A stretch of 64,000 nt of DNA from Gammaproteobacteria bacterium (GTDB lineage Bacteria > Pseudomonadota > Gammaproteobacteria > Nitrococcales > Nitrococcaceae): the NCBI GenBank assembly GCA_030433275.1, contig JAUILK010000001.1, positions 121,997-185,996 of the forward strand, given 5' to 3'. Positions 17,047 through 27,100 of the stretch are shown piece after piece. How positions within the stretch are numbered: the stretch's first letter is position 1; each line of letters opens with the position of its first letter. The translations under genes were made by a program, and so were the position numbers. The notes beneath the pieces were generated by a model. The model was not told the DNA's origin, ran no database searches, and saw nothing but the letters and a program-made list of their open reading frames with translations.

Positions 17047-17433
17047 CGGCCATACACGAGAATTGACAATAACTCTATATTCCTGGGCAGATGCGCAATT
17101 GAAATAATGTAATATGCTAATATTTATGGAAAAAACAGCACACTCCTCTCTCCTCCTCTCTCCTCCTCTCTCCCAACGTGATCGCAGTGCGGGACGGCCA
17201 ACTTTGCCGGTAGCGGTCACCGTTCAGCACCCATTTCGAAGGCGACTAACCAACGCCCTCTCTTTCTCGGGGCATCGAAAACTAACTTTCCAGGGCCTCT
17301 CGAAGCCGCAACAGGCTCCCACGGCCTCATTGTTGGAGCGGTGCGGCTTATCGGTGATTGAACCCTTTCCTGACAGGAATAGTCACTCCGCACCGACTGG
17401 GCGGAAGTTCGCTGTTCCTTTGCTAGGAATGCT
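17047..17433. other. Right end of the IS256 remnant and leader of the dpdE operon
   Basis: No gene is supported. The first ~65 bases are AT-rich and include the likely right end of the IS256-type element. The rest is the 5' leader of the dpdE-D operon. It contains the pyrimidine tandem repeat described separately and ends in a strong Shine-Dalgarno. The promoter could lie in the AT-rich stretch 17095-17130 (AATAATGTAATATGCTAAT), meaning the IS end may now drive the restriction genes. Confidence 0.4.
17143..17173. repeat. Three-copy 10-bp pyrimidine tandem repeat
   Basis: The unit TCCTCCTCTC occurs twice exactly (17151-17160, 17161-17170), with partial copies on both sides. It gives an all-pyrimidine stretch of ~30 bases in the leader of dpdE. 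Such repeats can slip during replication and can form unusual structures; an effect on expression is possible but unproven. Confidence 0.8.
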
Positions 17434-17441
17434 GGAGGAGG
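17434..17441 (+). promoter_or_regulatory. Strong Shine-Dalgarno deciding the TTG start of dpdE
   Basis: GGAGGAGG lies 7 bases before TTG 17449. No ATG or GTG follows at suitable spacing before the conserved N-terminal region, so the TTG is the most likely start. Confidence 0.75.
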
Positions 17442-17448
17442 TTCTTCG

Positions 17449-20400
17449 TTGAAAGGGTTTGTACGCGCGAAAGACCATCCTTGTTCGGCGTGGGGTGTAG
17501 GCAAAGTCATCGATACTCATAACACAGAGGCAAGCGTTTCGTGGTTCGACTCTCCCCTTACTGAACCAGTAGTCGAACAAATTGCTATCAACAAATTGGT
17601 GCCAGTAACCCTTGAACGGCAGACTCGTGTTTACTGGCTAGACCGCAATGCAGATACTTGGCGGGTGGGGCGCGTCCTCGACGCCGATGACCTAAGGACG
17701 GAGGTGCGTTTCGCTAACCGACAAGATCTCTTCCTACCCGTTGCGGACCTTGAGGTGCGCTGGGACCACCCCGTCGACGAACCCAGCGCGTTTCTTGCTG
17801 CGCAAATCAACGAGTCACCCCAGTTTGCCCAAGCGCGGACACGCTTCGCCCGCTCATTGATTGCTCAGCGAGGTGCGTGCTCCGGCATTTCGGCACTGAT
17901 CTCGTCGATCATTGATTTGGAGCAGCATCAGTATGAGGTCGTGAGAAGGGTCCTCCAAGATCCGTTCCAACGCTACCTACTAGCGGATGAGGTCGGGCTT
18001 GGCAAGACGATTGAAGCGGGAGTGCTAATTCGTCAGTACGTGCTGGACAATCCCGACAAGCACCGAGCTTTGGTCATAGTGCCCCCGACCTTAGTCGTGC
18101 AATGGCGACGCGAGTTGCGCAAGCGCTTCCTACTTGGCGATCTACTAGACGAAAGCCTCTATGTCATCGCGATGGATGCCGAACCGGAGCAACTAGTCAA
18201 CGCTCTACGCGGCGCCGGCATGGTAATTATTGACGAAGCGCACCACCTCAGTAAAGACCGGGATCTGTACGAAACGCTTTGTGAGTGGATAATCGCAGTG
18301 CCACGTCTGCTATTGCTATCCGCGACACCGGTCTTGCACAACGAACGCGGCTTTCTGGAGATGCTGCACTTATTGGACCCAGGGGTCTACCGGTTAGATC
18401 GAGCGGCGGAATTCAAGCAACGAATCGAGCATCGGCAAGCCCTTGCTGAATCGGTAGCAGGGCTAATTCCCGACAACCTGCTGCTGATCGAAACTTTCAT
18501 CGACGACCTGACCGAACGCTTCCCTGATGACGATTTACTGAGCCAACATGCCGACTCGCTGCGCAATGTTGTCCTGGAATTTCCGGACGAATCTGACCCT
18601 CAGTTCATTGAGGCCATAACGAGACTCCGTGCCCATCTCACCGAAACCTATAGGCTAGATCGTCGGATTCTCCGCAATCGGCGGCGAGATCTCCCTTTCT
18701 TGACACCGGATCGCGCGGGAGTTGAACGCGTCGATTACTCATCCCCAGAGGCCGCGCGCTTAGTTCAGGCAGTTGAAGCCTGGCGCAGTCGCGCTGCCGG
18801 GGAAGTTTATGCAAGCGAAAACAGTCAGCACGCTCACTCACTAGCACGGTGGTTCGCTCTATTGCTGGAAACGGTCCTCGTGGACCCACAACGGATCGCC
18901 AGGTTAGCGCGAGATCGCCTTAAAGACCTCGCGAGCGATCCAACTGGCGTTCGATGGGAGCACGAACCCCTTGTCGAACTTGAGAACATTGCGAAGCAAT
19001 TGTCATTCGACAACGATCGTCTAAACGCGCTGACAACGCTCCTTGGTAGACAACTACAAGGCGGCAAGAAGGTCGTCGTCTTTTGCACAAACGCCAGCGT
19101 TGCAGATGTCGTCAGCGAGATCTTGCAGCGGACTTTGTCAGAGCCTGTCGACCGTCATGCACCAAGTGACGACTCAGAAGACGATTGCACCGAACAGGAG
19201 TGGGAGCGTTTCTTATCCGCGCCCAGTCCACGCGTCTTGGTTTGTGACGCGGAGGCAGAAGAAGGGCTCAATCTCCAAGGAGGCGCCAAGGTTGTCGTTC
19301 ATTTCGACCTGCCTTTGGCGCCGAATCGCATCGAGCAACGCCTAGGACGTGCAGACAGATACGGTAGTGGCGACTCAATCCGGTCTTTCGCCTTGTGCTG
19401 CACTGACGACCCATACGCTCGCGCATGGCTAACGTACCTTGACCAAGGATTGCGACTATTCAACCGCTCAGTGGCCAGCCTTCAATACCTCATAGAAGAA
19501 GAGATGCAAGGTTTGGCTCCGGCTTTGTTAATAGAAGGGGTGGACGCACTGAACGCACTCAGTGACCGCACCGGTGGTGAGCATGGCACTGCCGAGCGCG
19601 AACTTCGTCGTATCGATGACCAGGATGCGCTGGACGCGTTGACCTTGCCGGATGAAGAATCCCAATTCGATTCCTTGACCGATGTAGATAGCGACTGGCG
19701 CGACATCACCGAAAGCGTTCAGCAATGGATGATTGATATTCTCCAAATCGAGGAGGAGGCTGCAGCAACTGCTCATCCTGCTCCCTTTGGCTTTGGCACG
19801 TTTCGATTCTGTTTCTCGTACCAAGATCGTGGCTCCAACACTCTCATTCCTCTCAAGCGGATACTGACTGCGTTAATGCAGTTGCTTGACCTCGATGCAC
19901 GAGGGGCCCACTCAAAGTTACTCAAAACAGGTTGGTATACCTGTCGTCGTGATACAGCCATAGGCGCATCCGCGCCAGCAGAGGGCATTCGGCTTGTGCG
20001 CTGGGGCGATACGTTGGTGGAGCGCATTCAGCAAATTACCGACCTTGATGACCGAGGCCGGACAGCAGCAATGTGGCGGCAACACCGCGACTACTATCTA
20101 CGCTCGGACGGTCCGGCTGACCTATTTCTGCGCTTCGACTTCAATGTTGAGGTGGATATTGCCAAAGCGCTTCGCGAAATCGGCGACCATGCTGATTCAG
20201 TGAGAAAGGCAATTGGTCGCCGAGGAGATATGGCGCTCGCCCCATTTTACAAGACGATATGGGTTGACGAGGAATTGTCCGTGGTGACAAACGCCGACGT
20301 CTTGGAAGTGCTGGAGGCTCCTTATCAGAGAGCACCGAACGACGGTAGCCATCAGGACTGGAATATCAATTCGGACCGATGGCCCTCCGTGAACGGACTG

Positions 20401-20739
20401 GATATGCCGGTTGTAAAAGCGTGGCGGCAATGGATCCCGGAAGCCCGCGATATGGCTGAGCAGTTACTACGCAAGGAAACTGCTCTTGAGCAACTATGCC
20501 AAGAGGCGATTGAACGGCTCCGGGAGTCAGACGAGGGACGTTTTGCGCAGTTGCAGGTTCGCATTCAGCATGCAGATCCGGATACCGCGAAAGAAACCTC
20601 AGCCCTTTTGGCTAGAGAAGAGCGAATAGCTAAGTCCCTCTACGCTGCGATCCGAGAGCCTCGCATTACCCTCGGCACGGTGCTTGCCGTTTTCGTGTCA
20701 CCGCATGCACTACCGGGACTGGGCTCGGCCCATGGATAA
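17449..20739 (+). CDS. dpdE: DpdE, SNF2-family helicase/ATPase of the Dpd system
   Basis: A 1096-residue SNF2-type superfamily-2 ATPase. Motif I is DEVGLGKTIEAGVLIRQYV (about residue 180), Ia VIVPPTLVVQWRREL, II IIDEAHHLS (about 261) and III LLLLSATPVLH. The C-terminal RecA domain holds VLVCDAEAEEGLNLQGGAKV and the arginine-finger motif IEQRLGRADRYG (about 635). The N-terminal ~100 residues (VGKVIDTHNTEASVSWFDSP) look like a small beta domain of DNA- or chromatin-remodeller type. DpdE takes part in restriction of unmodified DNA in Salmonella Montevideo. It is the first gene of an eight-gene operon and overlaps dpdF by 8 bp. All motifs are intact. Confidence 0.9.
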   Translation: MKGFVRAKDHPCSAWGVGKVIDTHNTEASVSWFDSPLTEPVVEQIAINKLVPVTLERQTRVYWLDRNADTWRVGRVLDADDLRTEVRFANRQDLFLPVADLEVRWDHPVDEPSAFLAAQINESPQFAQARTRFARSLIAQRGACSGISALISSIIDLEQHQYEVVRRVLQDPFQRYLLADEVGLGKTIEAGVLIRQYVLDNPDKHRALVIVPPTLVVQWRRELRKRFLLGDLLDESLYVIAMDAEPEQLVNALRGAGMVIIDEAHHLSKDRDLYETLCEWIIAVPRLLLLSATPVLHNERGFLEMLHLLDPGVYRLDRAAEFKQRIEHRQALAESVAGLIPDNLLLIETFIDDLTERFPDDDLLSQHADSLRNVVLEFPDESDPQFIEAITRLRAHLTETYRLDRRILRNRRRDLPFLTPDRAGVERVDYSSPEAARLVQAVEAWRSRAAGEVYASENSQHAHSLARWFALLLETVLVDPQRIARLARDRLKDLASDPTGVRWEHEPLVELENIAKQLSFDNDRLNALTTLLGRQLQGGKKVVVFCTNASVADVVSEILQRTLSEPVDRHAPSDDSEDDCTEQEWERFLSAPSPRVLVCDAEAEEGLNLQGGAKVVVHFDLPLAPNRIEQRLGRADRYGSGDSIRSFALCCTDDPYARAWLTYLDQGLRLFNRSVASLQYLIEEEMQGLAPALLIEGVDALNALSDRTGGEHGTAERELRRIDDQDALDALTLPDEESQFDSLTDVDSDWRDITESVQQWMIDILQIEEEAAATAHPAPFGFGTFRFCFSYQDRGSNTLIPLKRILTALMQLLDLDARGAHSKLLKTGWYTCRRDTAIGASAPAEGIRLVRWGDTLVERIQQITDLDDRGRTAAMWRQHRDYYLRSDGPADLFLRFDFNVEVDIAKALREIGDHADSVRKAIGRRGDMALAPFYKTIWVDEELSVVTNADVLEVLEAPYQRAPNDGSHQDWNINSDRWPSVNGLDMPVVKAWRQWIPEARDMAEQLLRKETALEQLCQEAIERLRESDEGRFAQLQVRIQHADPDTAKETSALLAREERIAKSLYAAIREPRITLGTVLAVFVSPHALPGLGSAHG

Positions 20740-23314
20740 TTTCGACTTCACCACCCTTAGGCAGGCATTGCTGAACTGGCCCTCGCGGGCGCTGCCCGAG
20801 TCCGACGCAGCAGCGTCTCCCCTGCTTGGACGCCTACGGCAGATCCTCGAAGCCGCGTGCTCCAGCGACTCCTTTGCGAGCCAACCGGACCTTATGGTGC
20901 TGATCCGTCAACTCCTGATCTCGAGATCCAAGGAGGGCCCAAGCGACAACACCCTCGCGGTACCGCAGGACCGGCGTTGGCCCGATGCGGCTACCTGGGA
21001 GACCTATGGATTCCACCTGACGAAGACAGGAACACGATTCCTGCTGGAGGCCAAGCCATGGCGTCCTGATTGGCTCGGCGCGACAGCCAATCAGCCGGGC
21101 GATCTCTTCGAGCAAGAGCACCAGGCAAACATGGTCCGGTGCGACGCACGATTGCCGATGGACCCCTTCCTACGTGAGGTCACGGGATTCGAGCACTATG
21201 TCTGCCCCGGCCAAAAAGAGGCGATATTGAGCGCGTTGCTGATGCCCGCGGGCACATCACTGATCGTCAATCTTCCAACGGGCTCCGGTAAGAGCCTCGT
21301 AGCTCAAGCGCCAATGCTGGTGCACGGGTTGGATTCCGGCCTGACCCTGTTCATCGTCCCCACGAACGCCTTGGCCCTGGACCTCGAGCGGCGAACTCAC
21401 GAGTTGCTGAAGAAGCGGGATTCCGCGCGCGAGTCGCACCCACTGGCCTGGATCGGGGGCCGCGGCGACGGCAACCGCGAGGCCATCAAGCAGCGCATCT
21501 GCTCTGCCAACCAAGGCATTTTGTTCGCATCTCCCGAGGCCGTCTGCGGCCCCCTTTTGCACTCATTGTACGCAGCCGCAGAGCATGGCCTGATCTCCTA
21601 TCTGGTTGTCGACGAGGCCCACCTGATCGCCCAATGGGGTGACGCCTTCAGGCCCGCATTCCAGCAACTTTCCGGGGTGAGGCGGGGACTGCTCAAGGCT
21701 TCCCCAGGTCAAGGCTTCCGCACCCTACTACTCTCCGCCACCTTTAGCCCGCAGGTCATCGAGACGCTCGAGTCCCTATTCGGACCGAAGGACAGGCTGC
21801 AAACAGTCTCCGCCGTCCATTTGCGACCAGAGCCACGCTATCTCAGCTACAGGGCCAACTCGCCGAATGACAAAGAGGCACGGGTGGTCGAACTCCTGCG
21901 TCATGTCCCGCGGCCCTTCATTCTCTACGCCACGAAGCGCCAAGACGCCAAGGCATGGTTCAATCGCCTTCGGCAGGCCGGCTATCGGCGCATCGCTTGC
22001 GTGCACGGCGAGACCCCGAACGACGCGCGCGAACGCGTCATCCAAGACTGGGTAGAGGACCGACTCGATGGGGTGGTCGCCACTTCGGCATTCGGAGTCG
22101 GCATGGACAAGTCAGACGTTCGCACCGTGATTCATGCGGCCCTGCCCGAGACACTGGACCGCTTTTACCAGGAGGTCGGTCGCGGAGGACGCGACGGACG
22201 GGCCAGCCTGTCGATTTGCCTATTCGACGATGATGACATCGGCGTCGCTCGCGGACTGAGCGCCCCAACGCTGATCGGAGATGACAAGGGATTCGAACGC
22301 TGGAGCACACTCTACCGAGAGGCCCAGCAAGACCCGGTGGATCCGGACGTACGTTTGGTCGACCTGCGAATGCGCCCAGTTCACCAGACTCAGGAGAACG
22401 ACCGCAACCGAGACTGGAACATGCGCACCTTGATGCTGCTGGCGCGCGCGGGACTCATCCGCCTCGAATCGACCCGACCACGACGCGCCGAGCGTGCCGA
22501 TGGAGAGGACGAGGCGAGTTTCGAGGCCCGGACCGAAGCAGAGCAAGAGGCCTACTTCGCCCAGGTCCCGATACGCACCCTCGATCCACGACTCATGGAC
22601 CGCGCCCATTTCGAGCGGCAGGTCGGCGGTGAACGCAAGCGGGGCATGGAAGCGGCCAACAAGGCCTTCGAGCACATGCTCTCGGCACTGAACGGTGAGC
22701 GGGAGATGGCCGACGTGCTGGTTGAACTCTTCGCGAGCGAGAGCGTGGTCGTGTCACCCGCCTGCCGTGGATGTCCCGCCAGCGGCGGCGCCCAGCACGA
22801 CGACGGAGGCTTGTACCAGATCCCGCCCGGCATCGGGATTTCCCGTCTAGTGCCTCACGACAACCAAGCCTGGCAAAGGCGCTTCGGCCACCTGGATTCA
22901 TCGATGGTGGTGGTGCTCTGCCCGGGCGTTGAGCCAGACAAAACCCTATTTGAAGCGGTACGCGCCTCCGTGGCCTCTTTCGGTATTCGCGAATTAGCGC
23001 TGCAACCGACGCTCAGAGAGACACAGCCCTTGCTCTCGGAACTGCACCGCTCAGCGCCCGATCGGCTACTGGTGTTTCGCGATCTCTTCGACGCACCGGC
23101 GACGTCCGACACATTGCCCCTAGCGCGCGCGACGATACTGCTGCCCTGGGGTGACCGGCCATTCCCCGAGGATCTTCTACTGCTCGAACGCCCATTGCAC
23201 CTCGTGTTCGCACCGGAGGACATTCGCGATGCCATCCACCCGCTGCGACAGTATCGGGACACGGCGACCAACTGTATCGAACTTCAGGAATTTCTACGCA
23301 GGGCCACGCAATGA
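20732..23314 (+). CDS. dpdF: DpdF, RecQ-like helicase of the Dpd system
   Basis: An 860-residue superfamily-2 helicase of RecQ type. Motif I is LPTGSGKSLVAQAPML (about residue 183), II VVDEAHLIAQWGDAFRPAFQ (about 294; the GDxFRP pattern is characteristic of RecQ), and III LLLSATFSPQ. Motifs V/VI are TSAFGVGMDKSDVRTVIHAA and YQEVGRGGRDGRA (about 485). A Cys cluster CRGCP (about 683) may bind zinc or a metal cluster. The start MDNFDFTTLRQALL at ATG 20732 overlaps dpdE by 8 bp; the end overlaps dpdG by ATGA. Family knowledge places it with the restriction genes, though its necessity was not shown in the Salmonella work I know of. Confidence 0.9.
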   Translation: MDNFDFTTLRQALLNWPSRALPESDAAASPLLGRLRQILEAACSSDSFASQPDLMVLIRQLLISRSKEGPSDNTLAVPQDRRWPDAATWETYGFHLTKTGTRFLLEAKPWRPDWLGATANQPGDLFEQEHQANMVRCDARLPMDPFLREVTGFEHYVCPGQKEAILSALLMPAGTSLIVNLPTGSGKSLVAQAPMLVHGLDSGLTLFIVPTNALALDLERRTHELLKKRDSARESHPLAWIGGRGDGNREAIKQRICSANQGILFASPEAVCGPLLHSLYAAAEHGLISYLVVDEAHLIAQWGDAFRPAFQQLSGVRRGLLKASPGQGFRTLLLSATFSPQVIETLESLFGPKDRLQTVSAVHLRPEPRYLSYRANSPNDKEARVVELLRHVPRPFILYATKRQDAKAWFNRLRQAGYRRIACVHGETPNDARERVIQDWVEDRLDGVVATSAFGVGMDKSDVRTVIHAALPETLDRFYQEVGRGGRDGRASLSICLFDDDDIGVARGLSAPTLIGDDKGFERWSTLYREAQQDPVDPDVRLVDLRMRPVHQTQENDRNRDWNMRTLMLLARAGLIRLESTRPRRAERADGEDEASFEARTEAEQEAYFAQVPIRTLDPRLMDRAHFERQVGGERKRGMEAANKAFEHMLSALNGEREMADVLVELFASESVVVSPACRGCPASGGAQHDDGGLYQIPPGIGISRLVPHDNQAWQRRFGHLDSSMVVVLCPGVEPDKTLFEAVRASVASFGIRELALQPTLRETQPLLSELHRSAPDRLLVFRDLFDAPATSDTLPLARATILLPWGDRPFPEDLLLLERPLHLVFAPEDIRDAIHPLRQYRDTATNCIELQEFLRRATQ

Positions 23315-24183
23315 GCATCCTAAACACCGCCAGCGACGGCTTTTTCAACGTACTGATCGTGCTGCATCGAACCCTCGCAACACATGGCCCCATGGACAAG
23401 GACCGACTCATCCGGCTCTGCGCGCCCGGACCTGGCGACGAGATCACCAAGATTCGCCAGACTCTGCTTCGCTGGACTCAGATCGGTTTGTTCAAGACAA
23501 CAGAGAACGACAAGCTCATACTTGACAAGGCCGACAAGGACCCCGAGCGATTGCCGTCGATCTGCCGGCGACTACTGTTTACCGATGAAAATAATCAACG
23601 CTTTTGGGACAGCGAGAAATCAAAAGCGGCAGATTTCTCGCGTGCATTGGCGTTCATTCTGGCTCAAGACATCTACGTTAACGAGTTTGGTGCCCACCCT
23701 AGGGTACAAACATTGGAGCAGCGTCAAGTTCGAGATGAATCTCGCAGGCTTTTCCAGAACGATACGCGCTGGAATGGTCTGCGGCACTGGGGCGACTACC
23801 TCGGGTTCTTTTGGGAAGATCAGCGCCGCTGGCCAGACCCTACCGCAGCCATTCGAGAAGAACTTCCGGAGATCTTCGGCAAACAGAATGAACTCCCCGC
23901 CCAGGATTTCATCACGCGACTCGGAGAACGCCTCCCGGTTCTGGACGGAGGGCGTTACCGTTTGGAGGTCGAAGCCGCCTTGGAACCTGCTGAGTGGCAA
24001 CCACCAACTCGTCCGGACCTGCTCTCGACCTCGCTGTCGCGTGCCCTGTGGCGGCTATCTCGGCCCGGCGGCCCGCTCCGGCTCGAGAGGCGCGCGGATG
24101 CCGGCGATGGTCGCACCCTCCAGCGCGCCGGTGGTCAAGACTGGCAGACCTTTACCCATGTCCTGCTCGCACAAGGAGTCTGA
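23311..24183 (+). CDS. dpdG: DpdG, restriction-module protein
   Basis: A 290-residue protein with no catalytic motif that I recognise. Residues about 10-70 (FNVLIVLHRTLATHGPMDKD, then EITKIRQTLLRWTQIGLFK) look like a winged-helix fold; the middle is alpha-helical with many aromatics (WNGLRHWGDYLGFFW). The assignment rests on position between RecQ-like DpdF and ATPase DpdH and on the expected size. Genetic work on the Salmonella system lists dpdG among genes needed for the restriction phenotype. It overlaps dpdF by 4 bp, and dpdH starts 2 bp after its stop. It may be an adaptor or DNA-binding subunit. Confidence 0.8.
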   Translation: MSILNTASDGFFNVLIVLHRTLATHGPMDKDRLIRLCAPGPGDEITKIRQTLLRWTQIGLFKTTENDKLILDKADKDPERLPSICRRLLFTDENNQRFWDSEKSKAADFSRALAFILAQDIYVNEFGAHPRVQTLEQRQVRDESRRLFQNDTRWNGLRHWGDYLGFFWEDQRRWPDPTAAIREELPEIFGKQNELPAQDFITRLGERLPVLDGGRYRLEVEAALEPAEWQPPTRPDLLSTSLSRALWRLSRPGGPLRLERRADAGDGRTLQRAGGQDWQTFTHVLLAQGV

Positions 24184-24185
24184 GC

Positions 24186-27100
24186 GTGTCCTTAAGTCGG
24201 TACTGGCCAACCCGCGACGAGATCAATCGGTGCATCAAGGCTGAGGCCGAATCGGCATCGGATGCGGTGTTATTGGCAGCGCATCAACCAATGCCACTGC
24301 TGCGGCGAGACGAGGGATCCGTTGTAGAGTCCCGCGTATCGGAGCACGAATTGCTAGAAGCATTCCTCTCCGACGATTTGCCCCAAGGTACGCTCCTGAT
24401 GCCAATCACAGGTCCTTCAGGTGCGGGCAAGTCTCACTTGATCCGCTGGCTGGCAGCACAACTCGGGCGAGACCCAAGAGCGCGTCACATGAATGTGATC
24501 CGCATACCCAAGAGTGCGAGTCTGCGTGACGTTGTTGAACTTGTGCTTGAGCCACTTTCACAGGATGCTCGATTTTCAGAGATCCGCGAAAGCCTGGATC
24601 GAGCCATCGCTCAGGTCACCCCGTTTGAAGCTGCAGTCCGATTCTCCGGAGCACTAGAGATTGCACTTGGGAATCTCAAGGATCGTCTTCTTACAGAGTT
24701 GCGAAACAATCCTCATGAAGCCAGACGAAGCGAATTGAGAACCCTGGCCGACCATGCTGGAAAGCTTCCTGGCTTTCTCAACGACGCCGCGCTGCGCGAT
24801 CACATGACCAAGAAGGTGCTCGCGCCAATCATCCAGCGTACCGTTAGCGGACGCGATGAGCCTACGCCAGGAGAAGAAGAATTACTGCCGCATTTTCGCT
24901 CCGAAGATTTGCGCATCCCTGACGAGCTTAGAGGTGCTCTCGGCGAGGCTGCTAAATCAGTCCGGACTTACTATCAAACGGTATTGAGCCGCGCCGATGG
25001 CCTTGGACGTATAGATGCCGCCAAGGTGCTCAATGAGGTCGTTGATGGGGCTATCCAACAGGTGTTCCAGCTCGATCAAGCCACAGGCGGTGTCACGCTC
25101 GACTCCATCATCCTGAAAGTCAGAGAACTATTGCTTGAGCAACGGCGCGAGTTGGTACTTCTCGTGGAGGACTTTGCGGCCCTCTCAGGAATTCAACAGG
25201 TACTCCTCAATGTTTGTATTCAAGAAGCTGAGCGCGATGGGCGTCAGGTGCGATCTCGCATGCGCACTGCTCTCGCACTAACCGACGGATACTTGGTTAC
25301 CCGTGACACCATCGCCACCCGGGCCCGGCAAGAGTGGATCCTAACACCCAGTTTTGGAGCCAACGATGTTCTTGCTCGTACCATAGACCTCACTGGGGCG
25401 TATCTCAACGCGGCCCGCTGGGGGGAGCAAGCACTCGAGCGTCAATATCAGGGTAGCCCTCGTGAAAGTGAAGCTGACCTCACTATGTGGATTCAGACCT
25501 TCCAGGATGAAAATCTAACCCCTGAGGAGTCTGATCAATTAGTCGCATTCGGCACTAGTGATCGGGGTATTCCCCTGTTCCCATACAATGAGCTCGCGGT
25601 CAGGGAACTAGCCAAGCGTCACTTACGGACGGCTGGCGAGATGCGATTTAACCCGCGGCATATCATTAATTTCATACTGCGCCAAGTTTTGCTGTCTGGA
25701 AGAGAGAGCTTCCAAAACGGTGACTTTCCGCCAACTGGTTTTGAAGGCGCTCAAGCTTCGGCATCGCTTGCCGGTTGGCTCGCCGCGGAAACTTTGTCAG
25801 AAACAGAGCGCCAGCGCATAGAATCCTTCATGGTGTATTGGGGAGGCCATCCTAGTGATCCCCAGGAGGCCGCACAGATCCCCACCGAGTTATTTCACGC
25901 CTTCAGCCTCGAACGACCCAAGAGCCTCGGCGCACCAAAGAAGGCTGCTACTCCAAGCAGTACCCGGAAACCGTACGAAGCAAAACCGCCGGAACCGCCA
26001 ACGCCTCCGAAGGCACCAACGCCGCCTTCGGAAATAGTTCGTTGGCGCGAGACTCTCGACAATTGGGCAGCCGGCACAGAACTCGGCCAGGGAGAAGCCC
26101 GAAAGCTGCGCAATGTCTTACTCAGATTCGTTGAGAAGGCAATCCCTTGGAATCGTTTGTGCCTGTTGAAGCAAAGCCTCCGCCTGCTTTTGACGATACC
26201 TAACGCACGCGGAAATGACGCGCCTGCGGCGATTCGCTTGGCCATTGCCGACTCGCACAAAGATCCCCAAGGGGAACTTCGTCAGACGCTGCTTGGGGCC
26301 GTCCGACTCGACGATTCGAAAGGCCGATTGGACTACCCGGAGGCAGACGAAGATAACGCGCGCGTGGCCACACTGGTTGAACGCATCGTCGGAGACCTCA
26401 TTCAACATCTCGAGTGCCAGCGAAAGCAGGAGGTTTACGTGCTATCGTGGCTCCTGCGGAAGCAGGGACGGCTACTGGGGCTCTTTCGGCGTGAACGCCT
26501 GCCTGTCCTCGATCTGGAACTGAACGCGCTGCGGGCTCGAACCGGCGGGGAAGACCAAGCACCCCAGCAACAAGCCACCGAGCCATCCCACTGGCAGCAA
26601 CTGCGACGCGAGGCCGCGGGGCTAAGGCCCGAACTCCAGCAGGCCCTGTGGGAACGAGTCGGTTGTTTTCAAGGAACCGGCAACACCCTCTTCGCCATCG
26701 ATTCCACGTTAATCGCGCTCTCTGATAGCACGGATCATCTCGATACGAGCGTCCTAAGCAAGACCCAGAGCCAGCATCTCTCCCAATTCAAGCCTCTACG
26801 CCTGGCCGCGACGACACGGCCACTCGTCGAGAAGTTGCGGGCGCTAGCCAACGGACTCGATGAGTTGCTCGGCGAGGATCGAGACAAGCAGGGCCTGCTC
26901 TCTGGACTTGCTAAGCTATTTGATGTCTTGGAGCCGATCGGCGTCTGGCCGGATGGCTTCAATCGCACCGCGCTGCGGCGCGAGATCGAGACCTTCCGCA
27001 GCTTCGATCTGAAGGCCCAATTGCAGGAGGCCGGCCCTCTACTGGACGAGCAAGCACAGATTCATGCCGTCTCAGACGAGACCCTCGAACGACTTGGCCG

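Noticed and set aside
17143..17173. CRISPR-like or clustered repeat array
   Set aside because: Units of 10 bp in direct tandem without spacers: a simple sequence repeat. No CRISPR array or cas gene occurs anywhere in the window.
20732..23314. Housekeeping RecQ helicase
   Set aside because: It lacks the RQC/HRDC layout, is longer than RecQ and is translationally coupled to dpdE and dpdG.
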